From Solibacillus isronensis (GTDB lineage Bacteria; Bacillota; Bacilli; Bacillales_A; Planococcaceae), in NCBI RefSeq assembly GCF_900168685.1, contig NZ_FVZN01000014.1, positions 1,674,001 through 1,738,000 on the forward strand: DNA of 64,000 bases, given 5' to 3'. Positions 1 through 8,634 of this stretch are shown piece by piece (positions within the stretch are counted from its first letter, which is position 1; each line of letters starts with the position of its first letter). The position numbers and the translations under genes were made by a program. The notes beneath the pieces were generated by a model. That model was given only the letters and a program-made list of their open reading frames with translations, had not been told where the DNA came from and ran no database searches.

Positions 1-85
1 ATTTATGTTAAAATTTTTACAGAATGAATTTTAGGGTATATAACAGTCATGTCAGTTCGCGGAAAACATAACAGGGGGTAATGAA

Positions 86-358
86 GTGGATGCTTTGATG
101 TTAGACGGATGGACTCCTTTAATATTGTTAGGTATTTTGTTTGCATTTATGATGTTTTTTATTGCCCGTAAAGTTTCAAAGAATGTTTTACTTTTAACAT
201 CTGCTATAATGAGCCTACTTTGTTTAGGATTAGTACTTTTCAGCATATTTGTTGTTGGGGGTTGGGAAGGCATGGGTCTAGGCTTCTTTGCTTTTTCTAT
301 TTTTATAGGCGTTTGGATAGGTACTATTTTTGGGATTATTTATCAAAACACGAAGTAA
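86..358 (+). CDS. YesK-like small integral membrane protein, copy 1
   Basis: A 90-residue very hydrophobic protein with three likely membrane segments (about residues 9-25, 34-53 and 61-82), resembling the YesK family of unknown function. The GTG start follows the purine-rich site AGGGGG at 74-79. A close paralog lies at 50334-50600 and starts with the same peptide (DALMLDGWTP here, NALMLEGWTP there). The match continues upstream through GGAAAACATAACAGG, so the duplicated unit includes the ribosome-binding site. A rho-independent terminator follows. The membrane topology is visible; the function is unknown. Confidence 0.75.
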   Translation: MDALMLDGWTPLILLGILFAFMMFFIARKVSKNVLLLTSAIMSLLCLGLVLFSIFVVGGWEGMGLGFFAFSIFIGVWIGTIFGIIYQNTK

Positions 359-383
359 GGGCTTTAGTTGAATAGGCAGACTG

Positions 384-419
384 AACGCTCAGGGATATTT
401 ATAAACTGAGCGTTTTTTA
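384..419 (+). terminator. Rho-independent terminator after the first YesK-like gene
   Basis: A perfect 9-bp stem, AACGCTCAG (384-392) with CTGAGCGTT (406-414), is followed by a T-run on the plus strand. There is no T-run on the other side, so it serves the plus-strand gene. Confidence 0.8.
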
Positions 420-458
420 TTTCTCTACTGCCATATTACAGCTGACTTATATATGAAA

Positions 459-1292
459 TTACATTACCAAATCTATAATTTCTTTTACCCACTCGGGGTT
501 CTCATCAACTCCGTATTGCACACATAATTTCTTATGAATTTGAATAAATTCCGGAATGAGATTTTTCATTACATTTAAAATTTCTTCTTGTTCTCTACTG
601 CATTGCCACTGAATTAACAGTGATAATTGCCGATCACTTAATTTGCTTCTATCCCCTTCTAATTTTGCCCAATCCCCAAAGGTATTCGGTTGTATGCCTG
701 CTTCCATATACCAACCAGTTATCATGGATAATCTTAAATTATCTATATTGTGAAGTGCATAGTAGATTTCTTTTCTCATCACTCTTCTGTACGCTTCATG
801 CAGATAAGCAAAAAATTTTGTTCTCCAATGCTCTATTTCTTGAATAGAAGGTATATACGTTAAATCCGCTGATTTTTTTAATACATCATAGATCAAGCCT
901 GTTGGATCATGAACAATTTTTAATTTCCGAGTCCATATAGATGGCTTCATATCCACCTTTCTATAATAAAAGCTGTCCACTTTTATAAATGACCAGTAAT
1001 GTGCCGTACTGTAATTTGCCCAATGAAAGTCTTCAAAGAAAAGAACATTTCCCCAGTTACTGGCCCGTTGCTTTTTGTTCAACCTATACTCCTCATATAC
1101 TTCATCTTTTACAACAATTCGGAGATCGATATCAGAATATAAATCCGTTTCTTCATTTCCTATGGACCCTCCGTAAAAAACAGCCAAAACATTCTCATCA
1201 TTGATTAAATCAAGTTCAATTGCATCCATTAATTCCTCACGATGCTTTGGAAGACCAACATCTCGTACTTTATTTTTAGTTTTTAATCCCAC
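459..1292 (-). CDS. Nucleotidyltransferase-fold protein (aminoglycoside adenylyltransferase-like)
   Basis: A protein of 277 residues. Its N-terminal half carries the polymerase-beta nucleotidyltransferase signature: GGS at about residues 41-43 and a D-x-D pair at 54/56 in SDIDLRIVV. The remainder is helical, as in enzymes that adenylylate antibiotics such as AadK. The substrate cannot be read from sequence. The GTG start at 1292 has GAAGGAG upstream at a rather long spacing. The frame stays open for about 30 more codons upstream (residues ...RINEGAVLECVG) with no ATG, GTG or TTG, so the true N-terminus may be longer or the original start may be lost. Confidence 0.7.
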   Translation of the reverse strand: MGLKTKNKVRDVGLPKHREELMDAIELDLINDENVLAVFYGGSIGNEETDLYSDIDLRIVVKDEVYEEYRLNKKQRASNWGNVLFFEDFHWANYSTAHYWSFIKVDSFYYRKVDMKPSIWTRKLKIVHDPTGLIYDVLKKSADLTYIPSIQEIEHWRTKFFAYLHEAYRRVMRKEIYYALHNIDNLRLSMITGWYMEAGIQPNTFGDWAKLEGDRSKLSDRQLSLLIQWQCSREQEEILNVMKNLIPEFIQIHKKLCVQYGVDENPEWVKEIIDLVM

Positions 1293-1380
1293 ACATTCTA
1301 AAACAGCTCCTTCGTTTATGCGTCCTCTTATTAAACTTCGGAAATGGGATTCAATAATCCTCTTTTTGTATACTGTAGTT

Positions 1381-1581
1381 TTACATCAATCGAGGCATTA
1401 ACCACCATACAACAATAAAAATGCTCAATACTCCCCATACTGCGGTTCCTATTATCCAACCAATGATTGACCTAGTAGCTGAACTATCGTGAATTTTATC
1501 TTTTAAACTTCTCAATTTAATCGCACATACAACCATACCGGTGATGATGAGTACAATTGCGAGAATTGATAATGCATCCAT
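1381..1581 (-). CDS. Small two-helix membrane protein
   Basis: A 66-residue protein with an ATG start preceded by a clear GGAGG site (in 1588-1596). It has two hydrophobic segments (about residues 5-22 and 40-63) separated by a short charged stretch, LRSLKDKIHDSS. It lies 88 bases upstream of the nucleotidyltransferase on the same strand and may be cotranscribed with it. I do not recognise a family. Confidence 0.6.
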   Translation of the reverse strand: MDALSILAIVLIITGMVVCAIKLRSLKDKIHDSSATRSIIGWIIGTAVWGVLSIFIVVWWLMPRLM

Positions 1582-1820
1582 AATTTAACCTCCAACCTTC
1601 CTTTTAAAGGTATTCATATGCACTCAATATTTACTTAAACTTTTCGAAAATATATTTAAATACTATAAACATGTAACACCGATATCAATCCCCTGCATGC
1701 TCCTAATACTATTTATAGCTTTTATTATTAATATAAAGGGGTTAAGGATTTCGAAATAGAAATACTACTATACTAACATTAAAATTTGTTAGAAATTGAG
1801 ATTATTAAGGAGTGCTATGT

Positions 1821-2672
1821 ATGTGGGAACGGAAAATGATTGAAACAACGAGAGGTACTTTTGAATATTTTACCTGTGGGAACGGAGAACCACTTGCCAT
1901 TACCCATTTTTATAGCGCTTTTAACGAGAAAGGAAATTGGTTTGCCAATCCATTTACTAAGCATTATCAAGTATTTTTGATCAATGTCAGAGGTGCAGGT
2001 AACTCACCTGAAATTATTTATGATGAAGAGTTACAATTACATAATATTATATTGGATTTAGAAGCAATTAGAGAAGCCTTATTTTTTGAAAAGTGGACAT
2101 TCGCCGGACACTCTACAGGTGGTATGTTAGCGCTACAATATGCAGTAGATAAACAACAATCTTTAACGAGTATCATATGCGGATGTAGTGCTGCCAGCAA
2201 AGAATATGCAAGTCATCCAAAGAGTATTTACTGTACTCAAAATAAAAATTTTAGTCGTATTATTGAAATTATGGAATGCTTGAATAACCCTGAAACACCG
2301 CTAGAACAGCGTAAATCCTTAGACTTTGAATGGGCCCTTATGTCTTTCTCGAGTGAAAAAAAATTAAGAAATGCCCTGACAATACCTAATAGCGGGCGTA
2401 TAGTAGGACGTGCGCTTGATTATTTCAGAAAAGTCGCTGTGCAACAATATAATTTACGTCCTTCTTTACAAAAAATTGAAATACCTACTTTTATTTTTGG
2501 TGGACTTTTAGATGCGCAATGCCCGGTTGAATTCAGCTATGAAATCGCTGAATTGATCCCAAAATCATACCTTACGATTTTTAATGATTCGAACCATTTC
2601 CCTTTTGTAGAAGAAGCACAAGCATTTAACGTTTTTGTGGAAGAAACCATCAATACGCTTAAGTATGTATAA
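1821..2672 (+). CDS. Alpha/beta-fold hydrolase
   Basis: A protein of 283 residues with the alpha/beta hydrolase layout: a strand and loop NVRGAGNSP, the nucleophile elbow GHSTGG (Ser near residue 98), an acid in GGLLDAQCP and the catalytic His in NDSNHFPF close to the C-terminus. It resembles the proline iminopeptidase/haloperoxidase group, but the substrate is unknown. ATG 1821 is chosen over the in-frame GTG 1812 because AAGGAG (1807-1812) then sits 8 bases from the start. It is a single-gene unit with no obvious terminator. Confidence 0.75.
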   Translation: MWERKMIETTRGTFEYFTCGNGEPLAITHFYSAFNEKGNWFANPFTKHYQVFLINVRGAGNSPEIIYDEELQLHNIILDLEAIREALFFEKWTFAGHSTGGMLALQYAVDKQQSLTSIICGCSAASKEYASHPKSIYCTQNKNFSRIIEIMECLNNPETPLEQRKSLDFEWALMSFSSEKKLRNALTIPNSGRIVGRALDYFRKVAVQQYNLRPSLQKIEIPTFIFGGLLDAQCPVEFSYEIAELIPKSYLTIFNDSNHFPFVEEAQAFNVFVEETINTLKYV

Positions 2673-2676
2673 TCCT

Positions 2677-2775
2677 TTAATCAAATAAGAAATAATTGAG
2701 TAATAGTAGAATTAGCGCTAATGCAGAAAAAGAATACAACGCTATGTTAGTTTTACTTATCTTTTTATTTTCCAT
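2677..2775 (-). CDS. Predicted 32-residue membrane micro-protein
   Basis: A short frame starting MENKKISKTNIALYSF with one strong hydrophobic helix and a short polar tail. Upstream is a weak AGGT site. The charged N-terminus followed by a single helix fits a membrane micro-protein, but no relative is recognised and the ribosome site is poor. Confidence 0.35.
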   Translation of the reverse strand: MENKKISKTNIALYSFSALALILLLLNYFLFD

Positions 2776-2869
2776 TAATCATTACCTACTTTTGAATGTT
2801 TTTTGAACATAAAAATTTAACTTGGGAGGCGATAAAAATCTCCTCTCTCTTTTCATTTTATTCTTTATA

Positions 2870-3043
2870 TTAATGAATCCATCTTGAAACAATACGATAA
2901 ACAAAAAAGGATACACCACTTAAGCCTAATATCCCGGTAATTGTCAACATCGGAAAGTCGCCTACATACACCATGCTTAAAGCAAACATTAAAAAAGAAA
3001 GAACGATTCCTCCGATAGATAAAAATATTTCCATACGTATCAT
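2870..3043 (-). CDS. Small two-helix membrane protein coupled to the upstream micro-gene
   Basis: A 57-residue frame (MIRMEIFLSIGG...) with two hydrophobic segments and a basic C-terminus. Its ATG overlaps the stop codon of the preceding 41-residue gene in an ATGA arrangement, so translation is probably coupled. Family unknown; the pair architecture is the main evidence that it is real. Confidence 0.55.
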   Translation of the reverse strand: MIRMEIFLSIGGIVLSFLMFALSMVYVGDFPMLTITGILGLSGVSFFVYRIVSRWIH

Positions 3044-3165
3044 AGCCAATCTTTCACATATGCAACCAATCCTAACACTCCACCTATCGCAGCCCCAATA
3101 AATACAGGAATAATAAAACTTTGCTTTTTGTATTCACTATTCTTTGAAATAACTTTTTCATTCAT
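3040..3165 (-). CDS. 41-residue single-helix membrane protein
   Basis: The frame starts MNEKVISKNSEYKKQ and continues into one glycine-rich hydrophobic helix, then a short tail ending KDWL. A strong GGGGGG ribosome-binding site lies at 3174-3179, 8 bases before the ATG. It is the first gene of a two-gene unit, and its stop overlaps the next start by 4 bases. Function unknown. Confidence 0.6.
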   Translation of the reverse strand: MNEKVISKNSEYKKQSFIIPVFIGAAIGGVLGLVAYVKDWL

Positions 3166-3330
3166 TAAAATATCCCCCCTTTATAAAATATACGATCTGG
3201 TTCTATAGAAGTTTCAAAATTCTGTTAAAATAATTAAAATTAATTCCCTGTAATTTTAATTTAGAGGATTTAACTTGAAAAATCTAGAAATAAGTTAAGG
3301 TGTACATAATAAAGTTAGGTGGTAATTGTG

Positions 3331-3738
3331 ATGATAGAAAATTTAAAAGAGCATTTACAGCAATTAGAGGAAAGTCATACCGGTTTAGAAGTTAGAAGGA
3401 GTAAAGAAAAGCTTGATGCCATTTTAGCAGATGATTTTTTTGAGATTGGCAGCTCCGGTTATATTTATGATAAAAAAGAGTGTCTTGAAAATGGTGTTGT
3501 TTTGACAGAAATGAAGCTGCACAACTACAAAATCTATCCGCTCGCTCATGACATTGTCTTAGCTACTTATTTTTTAGTTGATACAACTAGAGAAAGAAAT
3601 ACACTGCGTAGTTCGATATGGAAATTGATTGATGGGCATTGGCAGCTCTATTTCCATCAAGGAACGATAACGCCACTTCATTTAACTAGTTTTACTAGCA
3701 GTTCATCAAAAGAAAATTTGAATGTATCCAAATTATGA
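3331..3738 (+). CDS. NTF2-like (DUF4440-type) protein
   Basis: A protein of 135 residues with the cone-shaped NTF2-like pattern: an N-terminal helix, DFFEIGSSGYIYDKKE, then strands ending IWKLIDGHWQLYFHQGT. In this family the fold is found in small-molecule binding or isomerase-type proteins, and the ligand here is unknown. ATG 3331 is preferred because AGGTGG (3317-3322) lies 8 bases upstream. Its TGA overlaps the ATG of the next gene (ATGA), so the two form a coupled pair. Confidence 0.7.
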   Translation: MIENLKEHLQQLEESHTGLEVRRSKEKLDAILADDFFEIGSSGYIYDKKECLENGVVLTEMKLHNYKIYPLAHDIVLATYFLVDTTRERNTLRSSIWKLIDGHWQLYFHQGTITPLHLTSFTSSSSKENLNVSKL

Positions 3739-4226
3739 GAAGATGGCTTTGGGTGACATCAATCGGTGCCATTGTTTTAGGCTGGTTTATTTTCGATATG
3801 TGGCAAGAGTCTAGCAGAGATGCCATTATAGGAAAAGCTTTGAGCAGTAATATTGATACTATTTCAGTAACAGACTGCAAAACAAATGAAGAACTTTTAG
3901 TATTTACTAATGCGGATGCCGCTTTTATTCCTATGGTTGAAATTTATCGATTCCCCTATGTACAGTTGGAACGGCCAGATAATAAACTTTTTAAAGAAGA
4001 GCCATTGCTCGATATCGAATACTTACAAGAAAACGAAGTCAAGTATGTAGTGAGGGTCTATCAATTTGATAGTAAGCCAACACTAGAACTGCCTTTAGAA
4101 GACAGTTACATGTATTCACCTAAAAATAACGATAAAGTCTATCTTTTTGGAGTGAAAGGCAATGATCAGCTAATAGAAGTGAATGAAGGGTTAAAAACGC
4201 TAGTGGATATCATCACTTTAAATTAA
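3735..4226 (+). CDS. Membrane-anchored protein of unknown function
   Basis: A protein of 163 residues with an N-terminal membrane anchor (residues 4-21, WLWVTSIGAIVLGWFIF) and a soluble domain of about 140 residues, probably extracytoplasmic. It is translationally coupled by a 4-base overlap to the NTF2-like gene. A bidirectional terminator follows. No family is recognised. Confidence 0.6.
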   Translation: MRRWLWVTSIGAIVLGWFIFDMWQESSRDAIIGKALSSNIDTISVTDCKTNEELLVFTNADAAFIPMVEIYRFPYVQLERPDNKLFKEEPLLDIEYLQENEVKYVVRVYQFDSKPTLELPLEDSYMYSPKNNDKVYLFGVKGNDQLIEVNEGLKTLVDIITLN

Positions 4227-4230
4227 AAAA

Positions 4231-4262
4231 AGCGACAATCACTCTGTATAATGATTGTCGCT
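4231..4262. terminator. Bidirectional terminator between convergent genes
   Basis: An 11-bp perfect stem, AGCGACAATCA with TGATTGTCGCT, is flanked by an A-run on the left (a T-run on the minus strand) and a T-rich stretch on the right. It can end both the plus-strand pair and the S9 peptidase gene. Confidence 0.85.
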
Positions 4263-4285
4263 TATTATATTTTATATAGTAAAAT

Positions 4286-6085
4286 TTATGCTTTCACTTT
4301 AGATTCTACAAATTGGCTGAAGAATGAAAGGATTTTTTGGTAAACCGCAATTTCATTTTCTTTTTTAGAGAATCCATGACCTTCATCTTCAAGAAGCATA
4401 TATTCGACTTCACGGCCCTTATCTTTCAACGCCTGCACAATTTGATCCGACTCCTCTTTTACAACACGTGGATCATTTGCTCCTTGGATAACGAGCATTG
4501 GTTTTGTCATTGTCTCTAAATACGTAATTGGAGAATATTCGATAAACTTTTCTTTGTCTCTTTCAGGATTTCCTACCCATTGATCCATCATCGGCTTCCA
4601 GTCTTCCGGAACCGAATTGACAAATGAAAACAAATCCGATGGTCCAAAGATATCGACTACCGCTTTGAAATAATCCGCATGACGTCCGTGAAGCAGTAAG
4701 GCCATATAGCCACCATAGCTTCCACCCATCAATAATATATTGCCCTTTTCTGCATAACCGTTGTCAATAAGCCAATCGAGACCTGCGACATTATCAAGTC
4801 GAGGACCATAACCCCAATCTCCGTTTACCATTTTCGTGAAAGCTAATCCATAACCTGTTGATCCACGGAAATTTGGCGCAAATATACTATAACCATTATT
4901 TAAAAAGAACTGGAACGAAGCTCTAAAGAATTTTCGCTCTGCAGCTTGCGGACCACCATGTGGCCAAAAGATGATTTCCCCATTATCATTTTCCTTTTTC
5001 GCTTTGAAGAATAAAGATTCAATTTCCAGCCCATCAAAAGAAGTATACGTAATGACTTCAGGCTCCACTAATTCGCTTTGTTCGACACCTGGAACTGTAT
5101 ATTGGGTAATAGAAGTCCACTCATTATCTGTAAATCGGTAAATATTAACCGGTTTAGTAGCACTACCGCCTAACATATATAAATTTCCTGACTTCGTCAC
5201 AACAAGCTTATCGATCGTACTACATGGCGTTTGAATTTTCTGCCACTCATCTGAGGACAAATTATACATGTATACAGTATCTTCTACACCTTTTTCACTA
5301 ACAATATATAAGCGCTGTTTGTGTTGGTCATATTTTAAAGTAGTGAAGCTTTCATGCTCTATATCTTTTACTTTAATAAATTCATTTGTTTCTAAATTAT
5401 AGGAAGCTAAGTATGTAAAATCTGCGTTGTAGTCCGTTAAAAAATAAATAAGATCATCTGTTGCGAAACATGCATCACTAACCGTGTGCTCGGAATCGGT
5501 AGACGGTGTCAGCAAAATATGGTCATTCGCCCGTTTTGCATACAACAGTGTATGTGTATTTGAATACGCCGTCATATAAAGGAGGGTTTCTTCATTCGAG
5601 CTTAAACCAACTGTTAACGTAGGTGTCGTTTTTCCTTCTAAAACTAATTCTTCTGCCCCTGTTTCCAAGTCATATTTATAAGTATTTAAAAAAGAAGGAT
5701 TTCCTTTTGAAGAAGTGTAATAAAGCCTTTTCCCGTCTTCTGAAAGGATCATTCCAGTATTGCGCGTTCCTTCTTCATGAATAATTGGTTGTAATGTACC
5801 GCCATGTAGAGGCAACGCGTAAAATTGTGTATTTTCATTACCATCATCATCAAAACCTGCAATGATGAATCGTCCTTGTTTATCATATAAAAGACCATGA
5901 CAGCTCTGGTTTTTGAATGTCAGCTGTGTCGGGAATGTACTTGGCAGATTCATTGCCCATAAGTTATACTTTCCGCTTAAATTTGTACTGAAAACAAGTT
6001 GTTTTTCATCAGGACTTACCGCAAAATCCCCTATTGAAAATGTCCTTAAAAATTGCTCTGCCCCTGGTTTAGGAAATGAAACCAT
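4286..6085 (-). CDS. S9 family serine peptidase (acylaminoacyl-peptidase/prolyl oligopeptidase type)
   Basis: A cytoplasmic peptidase of 599 residues without a signal peptide. The N-terminal two thirds is a WD40/TolB-like beta-propeller that gates the active site. The C-terminal alpha/beta hydrolase domain has the oxyanion motif HGGPQ, nucleophile Ser456 in GGSYGGYM, Asp538 in GANDPR and His570 in EDEGHGF, all in the expected order. Family members release short or N-blocked residues from small peptides. The start is fixed by AAAGGAGGAG just upstream of the ATG. Single-gene unit ending at the shared terminator. Confidence 0.9.
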   Translation of the reverse strand: MVSFPKPGAEQFLRTFSIGDFAVSPDEKQLVFSTNLSGKYNLWAMNLPSTFPTQLTFKNQSCHGLLYDKQGRFIIAGFDDDGNENTQFYALPLHGGTLQPIIHEEGTRNTGMILSEDGKRLYYTSSKGNPSFLNTYKYDLETGAEELVLEGKTTPTLTVGLSSNEETLLYMTAYSNTHTLLYAKRANDHILLTPSTDSEHTVSDACFATDDLIYFLTDYNADFTYLASYNLETNEFIKVKDIEHESFTTLKYDQHKQRLYIVSEKGVEDTVYMYNLSSDEWQKIQTPCSTIDKLVVTKSGNLYMLGGSATKPVNIYRFTDNEWTSITQYTVPGVEQSELVEPEVITYTSFDGLEIESLFFKAKKENDNGEIIFWPHGGPQAAERKFFRASFQFFLNNGYSIFAPNFRGSTGYGLAFTKMVNGDWGYGPRLDNVAGLDWLIDNGYAEKGNILLMGGSYGGYMALLLHGRHADYFKAVVDIFGPSDLFSFVNSVPEDWKPMMDQWVGNPERDKEKFIEYSPITYLETMTKPMLVIQGANDPRVVKEESDQIVQALKDKGREVEYMLLEDEGHGFSKKENEIAVYQKILSFFSQFVESKVKA

Positions 6086-6208
6086 ATTGAATACTCCTCC
6101 TTTATAATAAAAAACTGAATTAATACTAAATTACCATAAATAAACTATTATAGAAACAAATAAGTAATTCACAAGAAAATTGTAAGCATTAATTCCTAAT
6201 TACCAACT

Positions 6209-6240
6209 AAAAAAGCAAACCCGTACGATGCGAAGTTTGC
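6209..6240 (-). terminator. Terminator of the 6260-7033 lipoprotein gene
   Basis: The stem GCAAAC (6215-6220) with GTTTGC (6235-6240) is followed on the minus strand by a run of T residues (A-run at 6209-6214). Confidence 0.7.
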
Positions 6241-6259
6241 TCTTTGAATAGTTAACTAT

Positions 6260-7033
6260 TTATTTAAATTTCACAATCCAAGGTAATGTTTGTTCACCAA
6301 AATCCGTCATCGCATATAAATAATTTTCCTTTTGCCATTTCGCCATTGTGCCTGTTTGTTCGGCATCTACATGTAAATAACCATAATCTTTTGGTACAGG
6401 AAGCATGTTCGATTCTAAAAACTCAACCGTTTCTTTCGCCGTGGCTATGCTTTCTTCAGCTTTTTCTGTCAATGACCGTGCAATAATTGCCCAACGCCCT
6501 TCATTCCAACTAGTAAATAGAGAGCCAGCCCCGGCATCCTGGTAACCTGTAATTCCATATCCTAAATCGACAGCTTGTCCACTATCGAAAACGGTTTGAT
6601 CAATCTCTTCACTCGCTAAATCATTTGAATCATATTTGGTAATTGTTAATTGACCGATGTAAGTCCCATCTTGTTTAATCGCCTTATCGTTTACCGACAT
6701 TTTAGACGAAGTTTCATAGAAATTTAATGTTATGGCATTACTATCAGTCGTTGTAATCGCAGTTAAATAACTGCCCTTTGAAACGGGAAAATCAGTTGGT
6801 ATATCGACATCCCAATTGCTCGGAATAACACTTTGAAAATCTTCTGCCGGTTGACTCGAACCCGATACTTCCTTACTCGGAGAATTTGTTGAATCTACTT
6901 CACTAGACTCTGTATCTACTTCACTAGACTTTGTATCTGCTGCAGTATCCGGTTCGGCTGTTGCACTATTATTTGTCTCTTCACATGCTGCTAGTAGTAA
7001 AAAGCTTAAGACAAATGGTACATATTTTTTCAA
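6260..7033 (-). CDS. Exported lipoprotein of unknown function
   Basis: A lipoprotein of 257 residues. The TTG at 7033 is chosen because TAGGAGTG lies 6 bases upstream and the product then begins with a textbook lipoprotein signal ending in the lipobox LLAAC. A low-complexity Ser/Asp/Glu linker with the repeated unit SSEVD follows. It leads to a folded domain of about 180 residues with no recognised family. Expected on the outer face of the membrane. It is a single gene with its own terminator. Confidence 0.75.
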   Translation of the reverse strand: MKKYVPFVLSFLLLAACEETNNSATAEPDTAADTKSSEVDTESSEVDSTNSPSKEVSGSSQPAEDFQSVIPSNWDVDIPTDFPVSKGSYLTAITTTDSNAITLNFYETSSKMSVNDKAIKQDGTYIGQLTITKYDSNDLASEEIDQTVFDSGQAVDLGYGITGYQDAGAGSLFTSWNEGRWAIIARSLTEKAEESIATAKETVEFLESNMLPVPKDYGYLHVDAEQTGTMAKWQKENYLYAMTDFGEQTLPWIVKFK

Positions 7034-7122
7034 AATCTCACTCCTAAAGTTTGGCTTGTATAAAGTATCATACATTTTTCAAAATACATGTTCAAATGAT
7101 GCGTAGCAAATTAATACAAAAA

Positions 7123-7149
7123 AGCGCGATTCTAATACAGAATCGCGCT
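7123..7149 (-). terminator. Palindromic repeat copy 1, terminator of the DUF2500 gene
   Basis: The perfect stem AGCGCGATTCT with AGAATCGCGCT has a 5-base loop and a T-run on the minus strand. First member of the dispersed palindrome family described in the findings. Confidence 0.85.
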
Positions 7150-7184
7150 AATCTTGTATCACCGAGCTTCACAAAATACGGTTG

Positions 7185-7574
7185 CTACATTCGAGTAAAG
7201 TCAAGATATCTTGTTCCTTGGAAAGTTAACTTGCCGATATCCCCTTCTGCAAGCATACCGTACTCCTTCCCCGAAACGTGAAACTCTGATCGGTCACCAC
7301 TTTCGAACTCAAATGTAATGAAGTAATTTGTAGAGGTACTGTGCGAGTGATGGTTATTATCATGATGGTGGTGGGTATGTCTCGTTACATTTGTTCTTTT
7401 AACTTTTACGATGGCCGGAACTGTTAGCCGAGGTGAGTTCTCATTTTTCTTCCATTGCTTGAAACTACTGAATACCATCCCAATTATTGAGATAAATATG
7501 ATAATAAAAATAAGTGCGATAAATATTGGTCCGAAGTTGAATAACCAATCCCCACTTCCTGGCATATCATACAT
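7185..7574 (-). CDS. DUF2500 family membrane protein
   Basis: A protein of 129 residues with one membrane helix (about 14-36), then a cytoplasmic or external beta-rich domain as in DUF2500/YhhM proteins (VPAIVKVKRTNV... FITFEFESGDRSEFHVSGKEYG). A histidine-rich linker, with HTHHHHDNNHHSHS near the middle, interrupts the domain and could bind metal, though such linkers occur elsewhere in this family. Strong AAGGGGG site before the ATG. Function unknown. Confidence 0.8.
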   Translation of the reverse strand: MYDMPGSGDWLFNFGPIFIALIFIIIFISIIGMVFSSFKQWKKNENSPRLTVPAIVKVKRTNVTRHTHHHHDNNHHSHSTSTNYFITFEFESGDRSEFHVSGKEYGMLAEGDIGKLTFQGTRYLDFTRM

Positions 7575-7682
7575 GAAATTCCCCCTTGCTATGATATTTA
7601 AATTATACGAATAAAATGGAAGAAAGTTTCAGAAGGATGATTGAATCCCCGGCATTTTAACTTCACCATATAATTAAAAACG

Positions 7683-7716
7683 AGCGCTGATTCTTATTAA
7701 AGAATCGCACCCGCGC
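7683..7716 (-). terminator. Palindromic repeat copy 2, terminator of thpR
   Basis: An imperfect hairpin with arms GATTCTT and AAGAATC and the outer segment GCGC. It has the extra T between GCGC and GATTCT seen in copies 3 and 5. A T-run follows on the minus strand. Confidence 0.7.
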
Positions 7717-7742
7717 ACCATACACTATGGAAATGTAGATCT

Positions 7743-8309
7743 TCATACTAATGAAAACGACGCCACTGGTTCATATTTCGGTGTATTTTCCACATTTGAT
7801 TTATATAGGACGATTTCATTTACTTCAAAAGTTAAAGGTTTTTCTTTAAATGGGTTATACTTGACTAAGTTGTCCGCTACGAAATCTTCATTAACTCCCC
7901 ATTTTCTGGCCAATGTAATGTGTGGATTATAAGGGCGTGTTTCTAACTTAAAACCTTCATCTAGACAAGTTTGATGGACAATCTCCTGAATTTTATATAA
8001 AGCATCTGATTCACTAACTGCCCCCCAAAATATACGCGGTGATTTTTGTGCTCCAAACACACCCAGTCCTTTAATATCTAACGTAAAAGTTTTTTGATTC
8101 TTTATGGCCTCCCCAACTGATCCAATAACGGATGTAAGTTGTTTTGGATTTACAGCTCCAAGAAAAGCAAGCGTTATATGATAATCATCTAAATCCACCC
8201 ATCGCTTAAACTGGAAGATTGGTTTTATTCGTATCAGTTCCTCATAAATGGTTTGTTTTACTTCATCCGGAATCCGAACCGCCCAAAAATAGTGCGCCAC
8301 TCTCTCCAT
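7743..8309 (-). CDS. thpR: RNA 2',3'-cyclic phosphodiesterase ThpR (2H phosphoesterase)
   Basis: A cytoplasmic 2H phosphoesterase of 188 residues, the usual length for ThpR/LigT. The two H-x-T-x motifs that form the active site are present: HITLAFLG (His44, Thr46) and HITLARK (His130, Thr132). The family opens 2',3'-cyclic phosphates on RNA ends and can join tRNA halves in vitro. The start is supported by GAGGTG upstream of the ATG. It is a single-gene unit. Confidence 0.88.
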   Translation of the reverse strand: MERVAHYFWAVRIPDEVKQTIYEELIRIKPIFQFKRWVDLDDYHITLAFLGAVNPKQLTSVIGSVGEAIKNQKTFTLDIKGLGVFGAQKSPRIFWGAVSESDALYKIQEIVHQTCLDEGFKLETRPYNPHITLARKWGVNEDFVADNLVKYNPFKEKPLTFEVNEIVLYKSNVENTPKYEPVASFSLV

Positions 8310-8375
8310 ATCCTTTCACCTCTTTAATAACAGTAATACATATACAATGATGAACTATAAATTTACCACTTTCTA

Positions 8376-8543
8376 TTACTGAAGCCTCCGTTTTGAGGAT
8401 GGTATTCTGCTAACCTTAAAAGTAATGTACAAAATTAAGCCAAATGCAATCCCACCCAGTAGAATTAAACCAAATTCAGCTAGCACCATCACCGATATAG
8501 CAGTAATGATGATCCCTAATATAATAAACAAAAATATTTGCAT
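8376..8543 (-). CDS. Small two-helix membrane protein
   Basis: A 55-residue protein starting MQIFLFIILG, with two hydrophobic helices and a basic tail (SSKRRLQ). The ATG at 8543 is preferred over one 8 codons upstream because AAAGGGG lies 8 bases before it. No family is recognised. Confidence 0.55.
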   Translation of the reverse strand: MQIFLFIILGIIITAISVMVLAEFGLILLGGIAFGLILYITFKVSRIPSSKRRLQ

Positions 8544-8634
8544 AATGTTTTCCCCTTTCAAAATCACCTGTATCTTGTTTAAGAATGGTTAGGTGCAATT
8601 AGCACAGATTACGTTGGGAATATGTACAGATCCA

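Noticed and set aside
2824-2856. GGGAG...CTCCT hairpin downstream of the micro-genes
   Set aside because: The stem has only 4-5 pairs and no T-run in the right place.
7320-7390. Histidine-codon cluster, considered as a low-complexity repeat or metal sensor
   Set aside because: It is a plain His-rich linker inside the DUF2500 protein; such linkers vary freely.
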